Below, one piece after another: positions 46,977-59,454 of a stretch of DNA of 64,000 bases. Positions within the stretch are counted from its first letter, which is position 1. Every line of letters starts with the position of its first letter. The notes under the pieces are model-generated. The model saw only the letters and a list, made by a program, of their open reading frames with translations. It was not told the origin of the DNA and made no database searches. The DNA comes from Hallella colorans (GTDB lineage Bacteria; Bacteroidota; Bacteroidia; Bacteroidales; Bacteroidaceae): assembly GCF_003096815.1 (NCBI RefSeq), contig NZ_QENY01000014.1:5647-69646 (forward strand), read 5' to 3'. The position numbers and the translations under genes were made by a program.

Positions 46977-47993
46977 TCATTGGCCACCAAGTCGTTCGAA
47001 AAAGGTTATCACCTCTTCCCATGTCTTGAACTTGTCGCTGCCAAAGGCGATGGTGGTGCCCATGAAGTTGGCGCAAGGGTTGGCGTCTATGTAATAGTCG
47101 CCATAGAGTTGTTGTTTTTGGTTGCAATATATCACTCTGTCGTGGGCGGGGGTGGACAGGTGTCGCTCTACCCATGCGCCCATGTCGGCTAAATCCTCGC
47201 GATCGTTGGTGGGCGCCGGTGCCACGATGTACACTGCGTAACGCTCTATGAGCATGTCGAAAGCTTTGTTCAGGCTCGATTTGGGTTTGCCGTAAGCGTC
47301 ACGCAGTGTGCTGCTGTCTATGAGCGCGACGGGTCGCTCGCGCTTTTCTTGCCGGTCGTCAATCCATCTTATCACCGGCACCACGCCGTTCATGAACGAC
47401 CTGTCGTCCATGCGGTGCTCGCCATGAAAGCGGGCCGCTTGCGGGTAATGGTCGCGATATAGGTCGAACGTGTGCACGATTGGGTCCTCGTCGCCGAACA
47501 GTCCCCACACACGAGCCTGCTCTTCGGCTTTGCCCTTGGCTGGCATACTCTCCAATTCAACGAAGCATCGCTCGGTCATTTCTTTGTATTCTTTCTCCAG
47601 AGCCTTGGTCACGAGAAATGTTCGCTCGCCATCTTGCCGTGGGTTTTGCCATGTCTGTTTGCCTGTCATGCCATGTTCTTTCATGGTTTGACCCATCTCA
47701 AAGGCCGGGTTTACCAATATACGGTCATACCCGTAGAGCATCTCCGTGTACATGCCGCCCATCGACGTGCCGATGATGAGGTCGGGTTTTTCTTGCGCCA
47801 CTTTCTCTTTCAGGAATGTCATGGCCTCGGTGGGGTGCAACGGAATGTCGAAAGCCACCACTCGAGCGTTGGGAAAAGTTTGCTGAATGCGGCCCACGGT
47901 GCCCGACGCGGCCGACGAGCCGAAGCCGTGGTTGTACATGATGGTCTTGCCGTCCATCAAGTCTGGATATTGTTTGATATATGGATTGTCCAT
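46977..47993 (-). CDS. YqiA-type alpha/beta hydrolase fused to a HAD-like domain
   Basis: 338 residues from ATG 47993 (MDNPYIKQYPDL). The N-terminal half is an esterase of the YqiA/YcfP type: MYNHGFGSSAASG near residue 20 (oxyanion region), nucleophile in GTSMGGMYTEM near 80, and a likely His in FHGEHRMDD near 190. The C-terminal about 120 residues start PVALIDSSTLRDAYG and include YYIDANPCANFMGTTIAFGSDKFKTWEEV, similar to 5'-nucleotidase-like HAD proteins but with a changed DxD motif. The substrate of either half is unknown. Confidence 0.72.
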   Translation of the reverse strand: MDNPYIKQYPDLMDGKTIMYNHGFGSSAASGTVGRIQQTFPNARVVAFDIPLHPTEAMTFLKEKVAQEKPDLIIGTSMGGMYTEMLYGYDRILVNPAFEMGQTMKEHGMTGKQTWQNPRQDGERTFLVTKALEKEYKEMTERCFVELESMPAKGKAEEQARVWGLFGDEDPIVHTFDLYRDHYPQAARFHGEHRMDDRSFMNGVVPVIRWIDDRQEKRERPVALIDSSTLRDAYGKPKSSLNKAFDMLIERYAVYIVAPAPTNDREDLADMGAWVERHLSTPAHDRVIYCNQKQQLYGDYYIDANPCANFMGTTIAFGSDKFKTWEEVITFFERLGGQ

Positions 47994-48018
47994 GAATAAC
48001 TGTGTTTTGTTGTTATTG

Positions 48019-48026
48019 CAAAGATA
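48019..48026 (-). promoter_or_regulatory. Promoter box of the fused hydrolase gene
   Basis: TATCTTTG on the minus strand, 26 bp upstream of the ATG at 47993. Confidence 0.5.
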
Positions 48027-48029
48027 CAC

Positions 48030-48660
48030 ATTTATACGCAAAACGGCTTTTTATAACTGCGATAATATTGGGTTCTTTTCGCGGGTGTTAACCTTGACTA
48101 TTTGCGTTTGGTACTTGAAAACATTTGACAAGACCCCTCGCATGCTTCGTTTTTTTGAAAAATAAAATCCATTGGCTGAAAATACGGCCTTATTTCAAGT
48201 TTTCCACAATGGTTTGATAGACACGTGTTTGCGCTCTTTTTGCACCTATGTGGCTTGACAAAGTTTTCCGGAGGCTCTGCCTTTAGTGCTTATTCGGTTT
48301 GCCTTTAAGGCTTAAGCACAAGGCGAATAGACCCCATTCGACGTGCGTCGAGGCCTTATTCACCGTGCCAATAGGTGCTAATGGCACGCCGATAGTTGGT
48401 TTGGGGGCGAGGCGATGGCCAAAAAACATCCTGATTTTATCTTTTCATCTTCTAAAAACCAAGATTTTGCGCAGTTTGTTTTGCATCCATTTTTTTGACA
48501 TATTCTGGTTTCTCTTATGCCTTTCGCGACAGTTTTTTGGGGATATCGCAAACAAAGGGGAGTGCCATTGCCGTTTATAATGTCACTTTTTACACCTTAA
48601 AAATTGTTTAATCCATAGCCAGTAGTCAAAATTGTTGTATCTTTGTAGTTAAGGATGGAT
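48030..48660. other. Gene-free stretch before the decayed lipoprotein gene
   Basis: No credible ORF. It holds an inverted repeat CGTGCCA/TGGCACG near 48364-48388 and a short hairpin-prone stretch around GCCTTTAAGGC (48301-48311). A motif AATAGGTGCTAATGG at 48370-48384 is close to one at 31692-31706. A TATCTTTG box near 48638-48645 could be the promoter for the downstream pseudogene. Confidence 0.5.
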
Positions 48661-48715
48661 ATTTCAGCCGACTATCCACCCTTGTCGTACAGAGACTTCA
48701 CAAAACCTAAACATC

Positions 48716-49120
48716 ATGAATAAATTGTCAATCAAAGTTTTGACAGTGGCTTTTGCGCGTGCGCTCCCGGCATGTGCCATAACGACTAAAAGGCATGTGC
48801 CATAACCGACCGTGCCTATTGGTGCCGGCATGCTTGCGAGATGGCTCGCCCAGTGTAGGAAAACATGTCTAAGGTGGAGTTGCAAAAGAACATGCAAACA
48901 GAGGTTAGCCCATCGTGGGACGGGCGCAACAAGAAAGTGGCCTGTAAGGAATGTTTCGGCCGACCAATGGCTGGCATGGCTCCGTGTCTGTCGCCGCCCT
49001 ATGACAATGCGCCAGAGGGTAAGCTGCGACAACAACTGCGCGGTTGAGCGTAGGAGGCCTATAAAAATGTCGTAGCCCCACAGAGTGCCGACTATTTGGC
49101 TTGGCGTGGGCATGGACGAG
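48716..49120 (+). pseudogene. Decayed secreted lipoprotein-like gene
   Basis: A short ORF from 48716 encodes MNKLSIKVLTVAFARALPAC, a plausible lipoprotein signal peptide with lipobox LPAC, then stops at about 48805. A second open piece in another frame (48865-49047) encodes MSKVELQKNMQTEVSPSWDG to LRQQLRG, and after two stops the same frame continues EAYKNVVAPQSADYLAWRG. The order fits one gene broken by a frameshift and stops. A 15-bp direct repeat (GGCATGTGCCATAAC, twice between 48769 and 48806) lies at the break. No family is recognised. Confidence 0.4.
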
Positions 49121-49227
49121 CGTAGGTCGACGCGCCACGCGATGAGTTTAGGGTTTAGACATGCCGCAAGATCACCTTCTCTTACATGCTTGTGAATATG
49201 ATAGAAACCTACAAAAATTAAAAATAA

Positions 49228-52452
<3,225 letters not shown>

Positions 52453-52655
52453 TCATCAAGGCGTGTGTGGAAACGCAGTGCTGTGTACGACAAAAATGGG
52501 AAGAGCTATATTGTGAATATTGTTAATAACAATGACCAAGCCATGGAAACTCAAGGTTGTAGGGCCATCGTTAACATACTTGTCAAGGCGTTTGTGGTGG
52601 TTAAGTTTTAAACTGGCTCAACCCTGACGTTCGCTCATTGGCGTATATTCGACAC

Positions 52656-52702
52656 AAAAATAACGGGAGATGCCATTTCGTAGAAAGAAGGCTTCTCCCG
52701 TT
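52656..52702 (-). terminator. glnN terminator
   Basis: Arms AACGGGAGA-TGCC (52662-52674) and GGC-TTCTCCCGTT (52690-52702), with a T-tract on the minus strand at 52656-52660. Confidence 0.75.
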
Positions 52703-52718
52703 AAATAGTTTGTGACAT

Positions 52719-54908
52719 TTAGCGTATGAAAAGTAGTTCGCGATATTTGGGTAGTGTCCAAAGCTCGTCAGAGACTATCAATTCCAACTTGTCAATCTGA
52801 TAGCGTATCTCCGTCATTTTCGTTTCCACGGTGTCATGGTAAGCGATGGCACGCTCGCGCATATTTTCTATTTTGTTGGCTACTTTGCGGGCGTTGATCA
52901 AATTGACAACTCCTGTTTCTATTTTTTGTGTGCGTTCGGCTATCTCGCGTATCAATTCTTTGTTGCGAGCGGTGAGCGACGTGGCCTCGTTTTGGTCGAA
53001 AATGGCGAACATGTGCTGCACGTTCTCGGCCAACTGGCTCTGGTAATGCGTGGCGACAGGTATGATGTGGTTCATGCTTAGGTCGCCCATGACACGTGCC
53101 TCAATTTGTATTTTCTTGATATAAGTTTCCCATTTCACCTCGTTTCGAGCGTACAACTCGTTCTCTTGCATCACGTTCATGTTTTCAAACATGGCGATAG
53201 ACGCTCGGTCTAAATAACGGTCGTAGGTAAGTGGGCATGAGTTTTCGGTGTCGAGACCACGTTTTTTTGCCTCTTCTATCCATTCCTCGCTGTAGCCATT
53301 GCCCTCAAAGTGGATGGGTTTGCACGTTCTTATATCTTCGCGTATTACGTCAATGACGGCGTTGGAGCAGTCTTCTCCTTGGGCCATGAGGGCGTCCACT
53401 CGAGCTTTGAAGTCGGTTAGAGCTTCGGCTACGGTGGTGTTTAGTACGATGAGGGCACATGCGCAGTTGGCCTCCGAACCCACTGCACGAAACTCAAAAC
53501 GGTTGCCCGTAAAGGCAAAGGGCGACGTGCGATTGCGGTCTGTATTGTCAATGAATAGTTCTGGTATCTCTGGTATGTCGAGTACCATGCCTTTTTTGCT
53601 CGAGAAGGTGAACAAATCCTCCTTGTCCGCTTTCTCAATGTGGTCAAGAAGGTCGGATAGTTGCTTGCCGAGAAACGAGGAAATGATGGCTGGTGGAGCC
53701 TCATTGGCACCCAGACGATGGGAGTTTGTGGCCGACATGATGGACGCTTTGAGCAGTCCGTTGTGTTTGTATACAGCCATGAGCGTCTCGACAATGAACA
53801 CTACGAAGCGCAGGTTGTCCACCGAATTTTTACCCGGAGCGTATAACTGTATACCGTTGTCGGTGGACAAACTCCAGTTGTTGTGCTTGCCGCTGCCATT
53901 GATTCCTTTGAAAGGTTTCTCATGGAGGAGCACCCTGAAGCTGTGCTTGTGAGCTACTTTTTTCATCAATCCCATGAGTGCCATGTTGTGGTCCACGGCC
54001 AAGTTGCACTCCTCGAATATAGGTGCCAGCTCAAACTGGTTGGGAGCTACCTCGTTGTGGCGCGTCTTGCAAGGTATGCCCAATTCCAAAGCCTGTACCT
54101 CAAGGTCTTTCATAAAGGCCTGCACGCGTTCGGGTATGGCTCCGAAATAGTGGTCATCCATCTGTTGGTTTTTGGCCGAGTCGTGCCCCATGAGTGTGCG
54201 TCCGGTAAGCATGAGGTCGGGGCGGGCGAGATAAAGGTCTTCGTCTACTAAAAAATATTCTTGTTCCCAACCAAGATTGGTTTGCACTTCTTTTACCTCC
54301 GGATAGAACAGTTGGGCCACATTGGCGGCCGCCTTGTTCACGGCGCGCAACGAACGTAGCAGCGGCGCTTTGTAATCGAGGGCCTCGCCGGTGTATGAGA
54401 TGAAAATAGTGGGAATGCAAAGGGTGTCATCCATGATGAAGACTGGCGACGTGGGGTCCCATGCCGAATAGCCACGCGCCTCGAAAGTATTGCGAATACC
54501 GCCTGACGGAAAGCTCGAGGCGTCTGGCTCTTGCTGCATGAGCAGTTTGCCAGAAAACTCTTCTATCATGCCCCCCTCACCGTCATGCTCCACAAAAGCG
54601 TCGTGTTTTTCGGCCGTTCCCTCTGTCAATGGTTGGAACCAATGGGTGTAATGTGTCACGCCATTCTCCTCTGCCCATTGTTTCATGCCTTTGGCCACAG
54701 CGTCGGCTATGCCCCTGTCTAATCGCTCATGATTGTCGATGACATTGACAAGTTTGTGGTAAACATCCGAAGGAAGGTACTTGTACATTTTGCGTCGGTT
54801 GAACACTTTTTGCGCAAAATATTCGGAAGGACGCTCTAATGGCGCGACCGTTTCTAAGGGTCGCTTATGAAAAGCCGCAGTAACGGCTGCTAATCTTAAA
54901 TTTGACAT
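52719..54908 (-). CDS. glnN: Glutamine synthetase type III
   Basis: 729 residues, the long GSIII form common in Bacteroidales. The N-terminal domain includes FPSGGIRNTFEARGYSAWDP. Catalytic regions are WEQEYFLVDEDLY near 225, KTRHNEVAPNQFELAP near 282, the ATP loop HEKPFKGINGSGKHNNWS near 330, and NRTSPFAFTGNRFEFR near 455. It assimilates ammonia as glutamine in the cytosol. A promoter box TAAATTTG is at 54937-54944 on the minus strand. Confidence 0.95.
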   Translation of the reverse strand: MSNLRLAAVTAAFHKRPLETVAPLERPSEYFAQKVFNRRKMYKYLPSDVYHKLVNVIDNHERLDRGIADAVAKGMKQWAEENGVTHYTHWFQPLTEGTAEKHDAFVEHDGEGGMIEEFSGKLLMQQEPDASSFPSGGIRNTFEARGYSAWDPTSPVFIMDDTLCIPTIFISYTGEALDYKAPLLRSLRAVNKAAANVAQLFYPEVKEVQTNLGWEQEYFLVDEDLYLARPDLMLTGRTLMGHDSAKNQQMDDHYFGAIPERVQAFMKDLEVQALELGIPCKTRHNEVAPNQFELAPIFEECNLAVDHNMALMGLMKKVAHKHSFRVLLHEKPFKGINGSGKHNNWSLSTDNGIQLYAPGKNSVDNLRFVVFIVETLMAVYKHNGLLKASIMSATNSHRLGANEAPPAIISSFLGKQLSDLLDHIEKADKEDLFTFSSKKGMVLDIPEIPELFIDNTDRNRTSPFAFTGNRFEFRAVGSEANCACALIVLNTTVAEALTDFKARVDALMAQGEDCSNAVIDVIREDIRTCKPIHFEGNGYSEEWIEEAKKRGLDTENSCPLTYDRYLDRASIAMFENMNVMQENELYARNEVKWETYIKKIQIEARVMGDLSMNHIIPVATHYQSQLAENVQHMFAIFDQNEATSLTARNKELIREIAERTQKIETGVVNLINARKVANKIENMRERAIAYHDTVETKMTEIRYQIDKLELIVSDELWTLPKYRELLFIR

Positions 54909-54936
54909 TAACTTGCACTTAATATTAAATCAATTG

Positions 54937-54944
54937 CAAATTTA
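54937..54944 (-). promoter_or_regulatory. glnN promoter box
   Basis: TAAATTTG on the minus strand, 29 bp before the ATG. The rest of the gap to 55213 shows no gene and no clear structure. Confidence 0.5.
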
Positions 54945-55213
54945 AGCTATTCTGCTCAAAATAACGAAACAATAGGTATTAAAATGTTATGTAATATGGT
55001 ATATTGCCATCAATATGATTAAATTGACGCGCGTATAAAAATGAACCGTGTCTTACGATACCGGTATGTGGGCGTAAGTATGGGGTATATTGGCGATTTT
55101 AAATAACGGTGTTTACGAGCGATTTGACGAGTGGATTGTCAATGCCATGTAAAACTCTAAAACAGTATGCGCAATTGTAAATGAGGGCATTGGGAACGCT
55201 GGCCGTGGTAGGA

Positions 55214-56104
55214 TTACTTTCTCTTTTTGATTTTTTTCAACACTTCCTCCAAGCTCTCCCGTTTCTTTAAGTTTACGTATGCGATATTATGATGAGGGTG
55301 TCTCTCGTTTTCGGGAGGCAACTGCGTGTAGTCTTTAAAATAGTTGTTGAGCCAGCGGGTGTAGTCTTTGGGGATGGCAACCTGCAAGTCTTCATAGGGT
55401 AGGAGCGTGCTTTCCTCGATCCACTCTTTGGGGATAACCTCACTTGCTCCATATCCCGGAGGATATTTCACGATAAGTTCCATGTCATCATAATTGTATG
55501 CGTGAGTTATATCGTATAGCTTTTTTAGGAACTTTTTGCGGTATCCGTTACGATTGAGGCTCAAAAGAAAATAATGAACGAGGTCCTTGATTTGTCCACG
55601 CTTCAGTTTTTCCATTATTCTCTCCCATGAATAAAAAGAAGAAGCTACTGTAAAGCGGTTCCAATATTTGACATATTTGTGACGTAAATGGTCAGAGATA
55701 CTTTTGTCAGAGACCATCCCGTCATAGACAAAGATATCTATATACATACCCATGACACACTTAAAATCTTCGTTTTCCAACAAGGTGGTTTCCTTGTTGC
55801 ACATTTTATAAAACGGAAGGTAATAATTGGGGGTGTTGAAAGGCGACACAATCTCATATTTCCCCATGTCTTCATGCTTGCATATTTCGAGCAGCTTTTC
55901 AAAATCAGGACGGGGCATTACAACGTCAATATCGTCGTCCCATGGTATTATACCGTGATGGCGAGCTGCTCCAATGGCAGAACCGTAGGCTATAAAATAG
56001 CGTAGATGATATTTTTCACACAGTTGTATATAGTATTTTAATATGTCTGTGATACATTTGCACCATTGCTCTCTCAATTCGCCTTTTACTTCTATCCGAT
56101 TCAT
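55214..56104 (-). CDS. LicD-family phosphotransferase
   Basis: 296 residues. The LicD signature AYGSAIGAARHHGIIPWDDDIDVVMPR lies around residues 40-66, with the DDDID metal site. LicD enzymes transfer phosphorylcholine or a related phospho-alcohol from a CDP-linked donor to a surface glycan. The C-terminus is lysine-rich. It follows the asparagine-synthetase-like gene after 57 nt on the same strand. With the cytidylyltransferase upstream it suggests a CDP-activated decoration of the glycan made by the genes at 58-61 kb. Confidence 0.87.
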   Translation of the reverse strand: MNRIEVKGELREQWCKCITDILKYYIQLCEKYHLRYFIAYGSAIGAARHHGIIPWDDDIDVVMPRPDFEKLLEICKHEDMGKYEIVSPFNTPNYYLPFYKMCNKETTLLENEDFKCVMGMYIDIFVYDGMVSDKSISDHLRHKYVKYWNRFTVASSFYSWERIMEKLKRGQIKDLVHYFLLSLNRNGYRKKFLKKLYDITHAYNYDDMELIVKYPPGYGASEVIPKEWIEESTLLPYEDLQVAIPKDYTRWLNNYFKDYTQLPPENERHPHHNIAYVNLKKRESLEEVLKKIKKRK

Positions 56105-56161
56105 TTTTGAGGATTTATGTATTTGTTTTGTCGCCTTTGCCTTGGTGATGCTTTGCCTTTT

Positions 56162-57223
56162 TCAGTCTTTTTCAGACTCGTAAATGTTTAGGAAGGTCTC
56201 TGCGCACCACAGTTGCCACTTCTGATTACCTGTTAAAGCGTTCATGTCTATATTATTTTTGAACTCTTTTCGTTTTGGGCCTTTCCAATCTTTAAAAATC
56301 ATATCTACGGGTCTTGGCATTGGAATTTTATTGGGAATAGGAGTCTCGAGGTATTTCAAAGCGTAAAGATTACGAATAAGATATTTGGGTTCTCCGTTCC
56401 TAACACGTTTTAAGTCTAATTGGTCTGTCATTACAAGGCGTGCGTATGGGTCGTAATAATCCAAGTCTGCTGCGCCAAATGCATTCAGGTAAGAGCCGGA
56501 ACTCTCTATAGAGAACACCTCATCCATGAATTTGAGATAATCTATTTTGTTATCAGGCAAGCGATAACTTTCGTACAAATCTTTTACGCTCTCGTCAGGA
56601 TTTGTCAGCACTGACGCTGGTTCGAGAAATGTATAGCGCTTGGCAAAGGCGTCAAAAGTCCAATCGCGTGATATCAATTGGTCCATGCCGCCAAAGATGA
56701 GGTCAGCGCTCTCGCCTACAATCATCATCGTCACACCATCGGATTTGGCTGCCAATGCGGCTTTATATATTTGTGGTTCGATGGAATGTACGGGTGCGCA
56801 CTTACGTTTCATCACGATAGGAACTATCTGTTGATAGTCTTCAAGGGAAATGTCTATGTAATGATGAATTAGTCCATACTTCTCGCAATAATGGTCCGAG
56901 CGCGCGGCATCTTGGTTGAACACATCTGTTCCATGTGCTGTAAATGTATAGGCATGGCTTCCTGGACGAAGGTATGAAGCAAGAATTGCGCTGTCCATGC
57001 CGCCGGAAAGCAGAATGCCGATATTGGAATGGCGAGAGTACAAGTTGTCGAATTGCTTTTGTATCTCCCTGTCTATATCCTCGGGTGTTTTTACTCCAAT
57101 TTTTTGGTCGTCGCTTATTGGTTTGAAATGCTTGTGTTCCATACCTTGATAGAAGTTTATTCCTTCTTTGAAAATGTATCTATAAGCTATGTATGAACTC
57201 AAACAAAAGTCTTTATTTATCAT
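56162..57223 (-). CDS. Asparagine-synthetase-like ATP pyrophosphatase without glutaminase domain
   Basis: 353 residues. The PP-loop GILLSGGMDSAILASYL near residues 68-84 and GESADLIFGGMD near 170 match the synthetase domain of AsnB, but the N-terminal glutaminase domain with its catalytic Cys is absent. It should adenylate a carboxylate and join it to an amine or ammonia from elsewhere, or serve a different amide chemistry. Such truncated AsnB-like proteins occur in surface-polysaccharide loci. It lies between the LicD and cytidylyltransferase genes. The substrate is unknown. Confidence 0.8.
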   Translation of the reverse strand: MINKDFCLSSYIAYRYIFKEGINFYQGMEHKHFKPISDDQKIGVKTPEDIDREIQKQFDNLYSRHSNIGILLSGGMDSAILASYLRPGSHAYTFTAHGTDVFNQDAARSDHYCEKYGLIHHYIDISLEDYQQIVPIVMKRKCAPVHSIEPQIYKAALAAKSDGVTMMIVGESADLIFGGMDQLISRDWTFDAFAKRYTFLEPASVLTNPDESVKDLYESYRLPDNKIDYLKFMDEVFSIESSGSYLNAFGAADLDYYDPYARLVMTDQLDLKRVRNGEPKYLIRNLYALKYLETPIPNKIPMPRPVDMIFKDWKGPKRKEFKNNIDMNALTGNQKWQLWCAETFLNIYESEKD

Positions 57224-57406
57224 ATTTTTTATATTAAGTATTGTATAAACACTCTTAAAGTGGGGTAAATTTATGTGGCGAAAATCATTAATATTTTGTT
57301 TCTAAGCCTCTTTGGGCAACTTTGACAAGAGCACTTGTCCTCATACTAATGGTTTTGATACTTTGAACCTTACGATTTTTCGGAATTTGTAAAAGACAGT
57401 AATTTT

Positions 57407-57841
57407 TTATTTTAAATCTTCTAAATTATCTCCTCTGATAGCATCGAGAGCTTTGCGAATCTGTGTGGAGGAAGTGCCTTGAGTATATGGAAAATAAATG
57501 ATACGAATACCGGCCTCATCAAATTGCTTCTCATATTCCTGCCATTTAGGCGTGGCATACCAGTCGTCGCCAACAAAGAGCATAGACGCTCCTAATTTTT
57601 TGCAAGCTTCAAATTTGTCCATATCGTATTGTGGGACTGCCGCATCGACATATTTGCAACTGCGAATGATCTCGATACGGTCCTCAAATGGTATCATCGC
57701 TTTTTTCCCTTTGTAAGCAACAAGTTCGTCAACCGTAACTCCTACAATTAGTTTGTCGCACATCCCTTTTGCATTTTTCAAGAGGTTTAAATGCCCAATG
57801 TGGAAAAGATCGTATACTCCTGTTGTATATCCTATAACCAT
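57407..57841 (-). CDS. TagD/GCT-like cytidylyltransferase
   Basis: 144 residues, close to the length of glycerol-3-phosphate cytidylyltransferases. TTGVYDLFHIGHLNLLKNAK carries the HxGH site at residues ~14-17, and the C-terminal signature is TQGTSSTQIRKAL (RTxGISTT-like). It would form a CDP-alcohol (CDP-glycerol, CDP-ethanolamine or similar) that a LicD enzyme could use. It heads the minus-strand group; a promoter box TACTTTTG is at 57942-57949. The 183-bp gap to the next gene (57224-57406) holds nothing recognised. Confidence 0.85.
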   Translation of the reverse strand: MVIGYTTGVYDLFHIGHLNLLKNAKGMCDKLIVGVTVDELVAYKGKKAMIPFEDRIEIIRSCKYVDAAVPQYDMDKFEACKKLGASMLFVGDDWYATPKWQEYEKQFDEAGIRIIYFPYTQGTSSTQIRKALDAIRGDNLEDLK

Positions 57842-57941
57842 TTATTTAATTTTATCGTTATTTTATGAAAATTCCAATAAGATTATTTCCTATCGCCCAA
57901 AGGCACCAAACCTTTTGAGGAATTGGTTGAATTGTAAGTTA

Positions 57942-57989
57942 CAAAAGTAGTGTTTTATTTTGAGAATTAAACAATTCATGCTATATTTG
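57942..57989. promoter_or_regulatory. Divergent promoters of the surface-glycan locus
   Basis: On the plus strand TTTTG (57957-57961), 20 bp, then TATATTTG (57982-57989): a near-perfect Bacteroidetes promoter, 23 bp before the flippase gene. On the minus strand TACTTTTG (57942-57949) faces the cytidylyltransferase gene. Confidence 0.65.
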
Positions 57990-58011
57990 TTGTTTAAAAG
58001 TGTTGACGTAG

Positions 58012-59454
58012 ATGGCAAAATCATTAAAAGAGAAAACGGCAAACGGTCTGTTTTGGGGCACGGTGAACAGTGGCGCGACCCAGATGCTCAACATTATCAT
58101 CGGTGTTTTCTTGGCCCGACTGCTCTCGCCGGCCGATTATGGGGTGGTGGGCATGCTGGCCATCTTTATTGTTATTGCTGGTAATTTGCAGAGTAGCGGG
58201 TTTTCCAACGCCCTAATCAATCTCAAAAATGCCACCCATTCCGACTATAACGCGGTGTTTTGGTTTAACATCCTGACCAGTGTAGCCATTTATGCGATAC
58301 TTTTTGCGGGTGCCCCCCTTATTGCCGCATTCTTTCACGAGCCCACTTTGCTACCGCTGTCACGCTTTATATTTCTCACTTTTGTCGCCAGCGCTTTTGG
58401 CATTGTGCCCAATGTGATACTTACCAAAGAACTCAAGATTAAGCAATTGGCTATCGCTGGAAACGTGGCTCTCATCGTTGCGGGTGCCACCGGATTAGTG
58501 CTAGCGGTGCGCGGGCATGGCTGTTGGAGCTTAGCTTGGCAACAATTGGTCTATATCTTGGTGCTCAACCTGTTCAGATACTATTATTGTGCGTGGCGAC
58601 CCACATGGCGTTTCAGCTTTGAACCCATCAAAAGGATGTTTGGTTTCAGCGTAAAAATACTTATAACTATGATTCTCAACACGTTGAACAACAATATACT
58701 GACCTTTGTTTTCGGTCGGCTCTTCACGGCAAAAGTGGTTGGCAATTTCTCCCAGGCGTATAAATGGAACACCATGGCCTATTCTTTTGTGGGCAATGCG
58801 GTGCAGCAAGTGGCTCAACCTGTGTTGTCATCGCTCACGGATGACGATGCCAGCAGAGAGCGGCGAGCGTTTCGAAAAATGATGCGTTTTGTGGCTTTGC
58901 TCTCATTTCCTTGCCTGTTTGGGTTGGCCCTTATTGCCCACGAGTTTATCATTACGCTTTTGGGTGCCAAGTGGAGCGATGCCGTGCCATTGATGCAGAT
59001 ACTCTGTGTGGGTGGCGCTTTTATGCCTTTCTACACCCTTTATCAAAATCTTGCCATCAGTCACCAGCGCAGTGACATCTACATGTGGTGCAATTTCTTT
59101 CAGATTGTCACCCAAATGGCACTCATCTTTCTATGTTACAAGCAGGGCGTGCAGTTCATGGTTGCCGCCTTTACGGCGCTCAATATAACATGGTTGATAG
59201 TGTGGTTTATGGCCACGCGCCGTCTTGTCAATATTCGTTTTGGCGAGTTTGTGCTTGACATTGCGCCCTTTATGCTCATTGCCGCGGGTGTCATGGCTTT
59301 GGCATATATGGTGAGTGTGCCCATAAATTCGCTTGTTTTATCGATGTTGGTCAAGATGGTGACGACAATAGCGCTCTATATTGTCATGATGAAGGTGTGC
59401 AGAGTGAAGATTTTTGATGAGTGCCTGAACTTTTTTTTAAAACGCAACAAATGA
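58012..59454 (+). CDS. Wzx-like polysaccharide flippase (MOP superfamily)
   Basis: 480 residues, about 12-14 membrane segments in the polysaccharide-export (Wzx/MATE-like) pattern: GLFWGTVNSGATQMLNIIIG and FLARLLSPADYGVVGMLAIF at the N-terminus. It moves lipid-linked oligosaccharide units across the inner membrane. Its last codons overlap the next gene by ATGA, so the two glycosyltransferases are coupled to it. Confidence 0.88.
   Translation: MAKSLKEKTANGLFWGTVNSGATQMLNIIIGVFLARLLSPADYGVVGMLAIFIVIAGNLQSSGFSNALINLKNATHSDYNAVFWFNILTSVAIYAILFAGAPLIAAFFHEPTLLPLSRFIFLTFVASAFGIVPNVILTKELKIKQLAIAGNVALIVAGATGLVLAVRGHGCWSLAWQQLVYILVLNLFRYYYCAWRPTWRFSFEPIKRMFGFSVKILITMILNTLNNNILTFVFGRLFTAKVVGNFSQAYKWNTMAYSFVGNAVQQVAQPVLSSLTDDDASRERRAFRKMMRFVALLSFPCLFGLALIAHEFIITLLGAKWSDAVPLMQILCVGGAFMPFYTLYQNLAISHQRSDIYMWCNFFQIVTQMALIFLCYKQGVQFMVAAFTALNITWLIVWFMATRRLVNIRFGEFVLDIAPFMLIAAGVMALAYMVSVPINSLVLSMLVKMVTTIALYIVMMKVCRVKIFDECLNFFLKRNK

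Noticed and set aside
48664-49113. 149-codon minus-strand ORF opposite the decayed lipoprotein gene
   Set aside because: Histidine- and leucine-rich composition typical of a shadow frame, no promoter, and the plus strand carries signal-peptide-like coding remnants.
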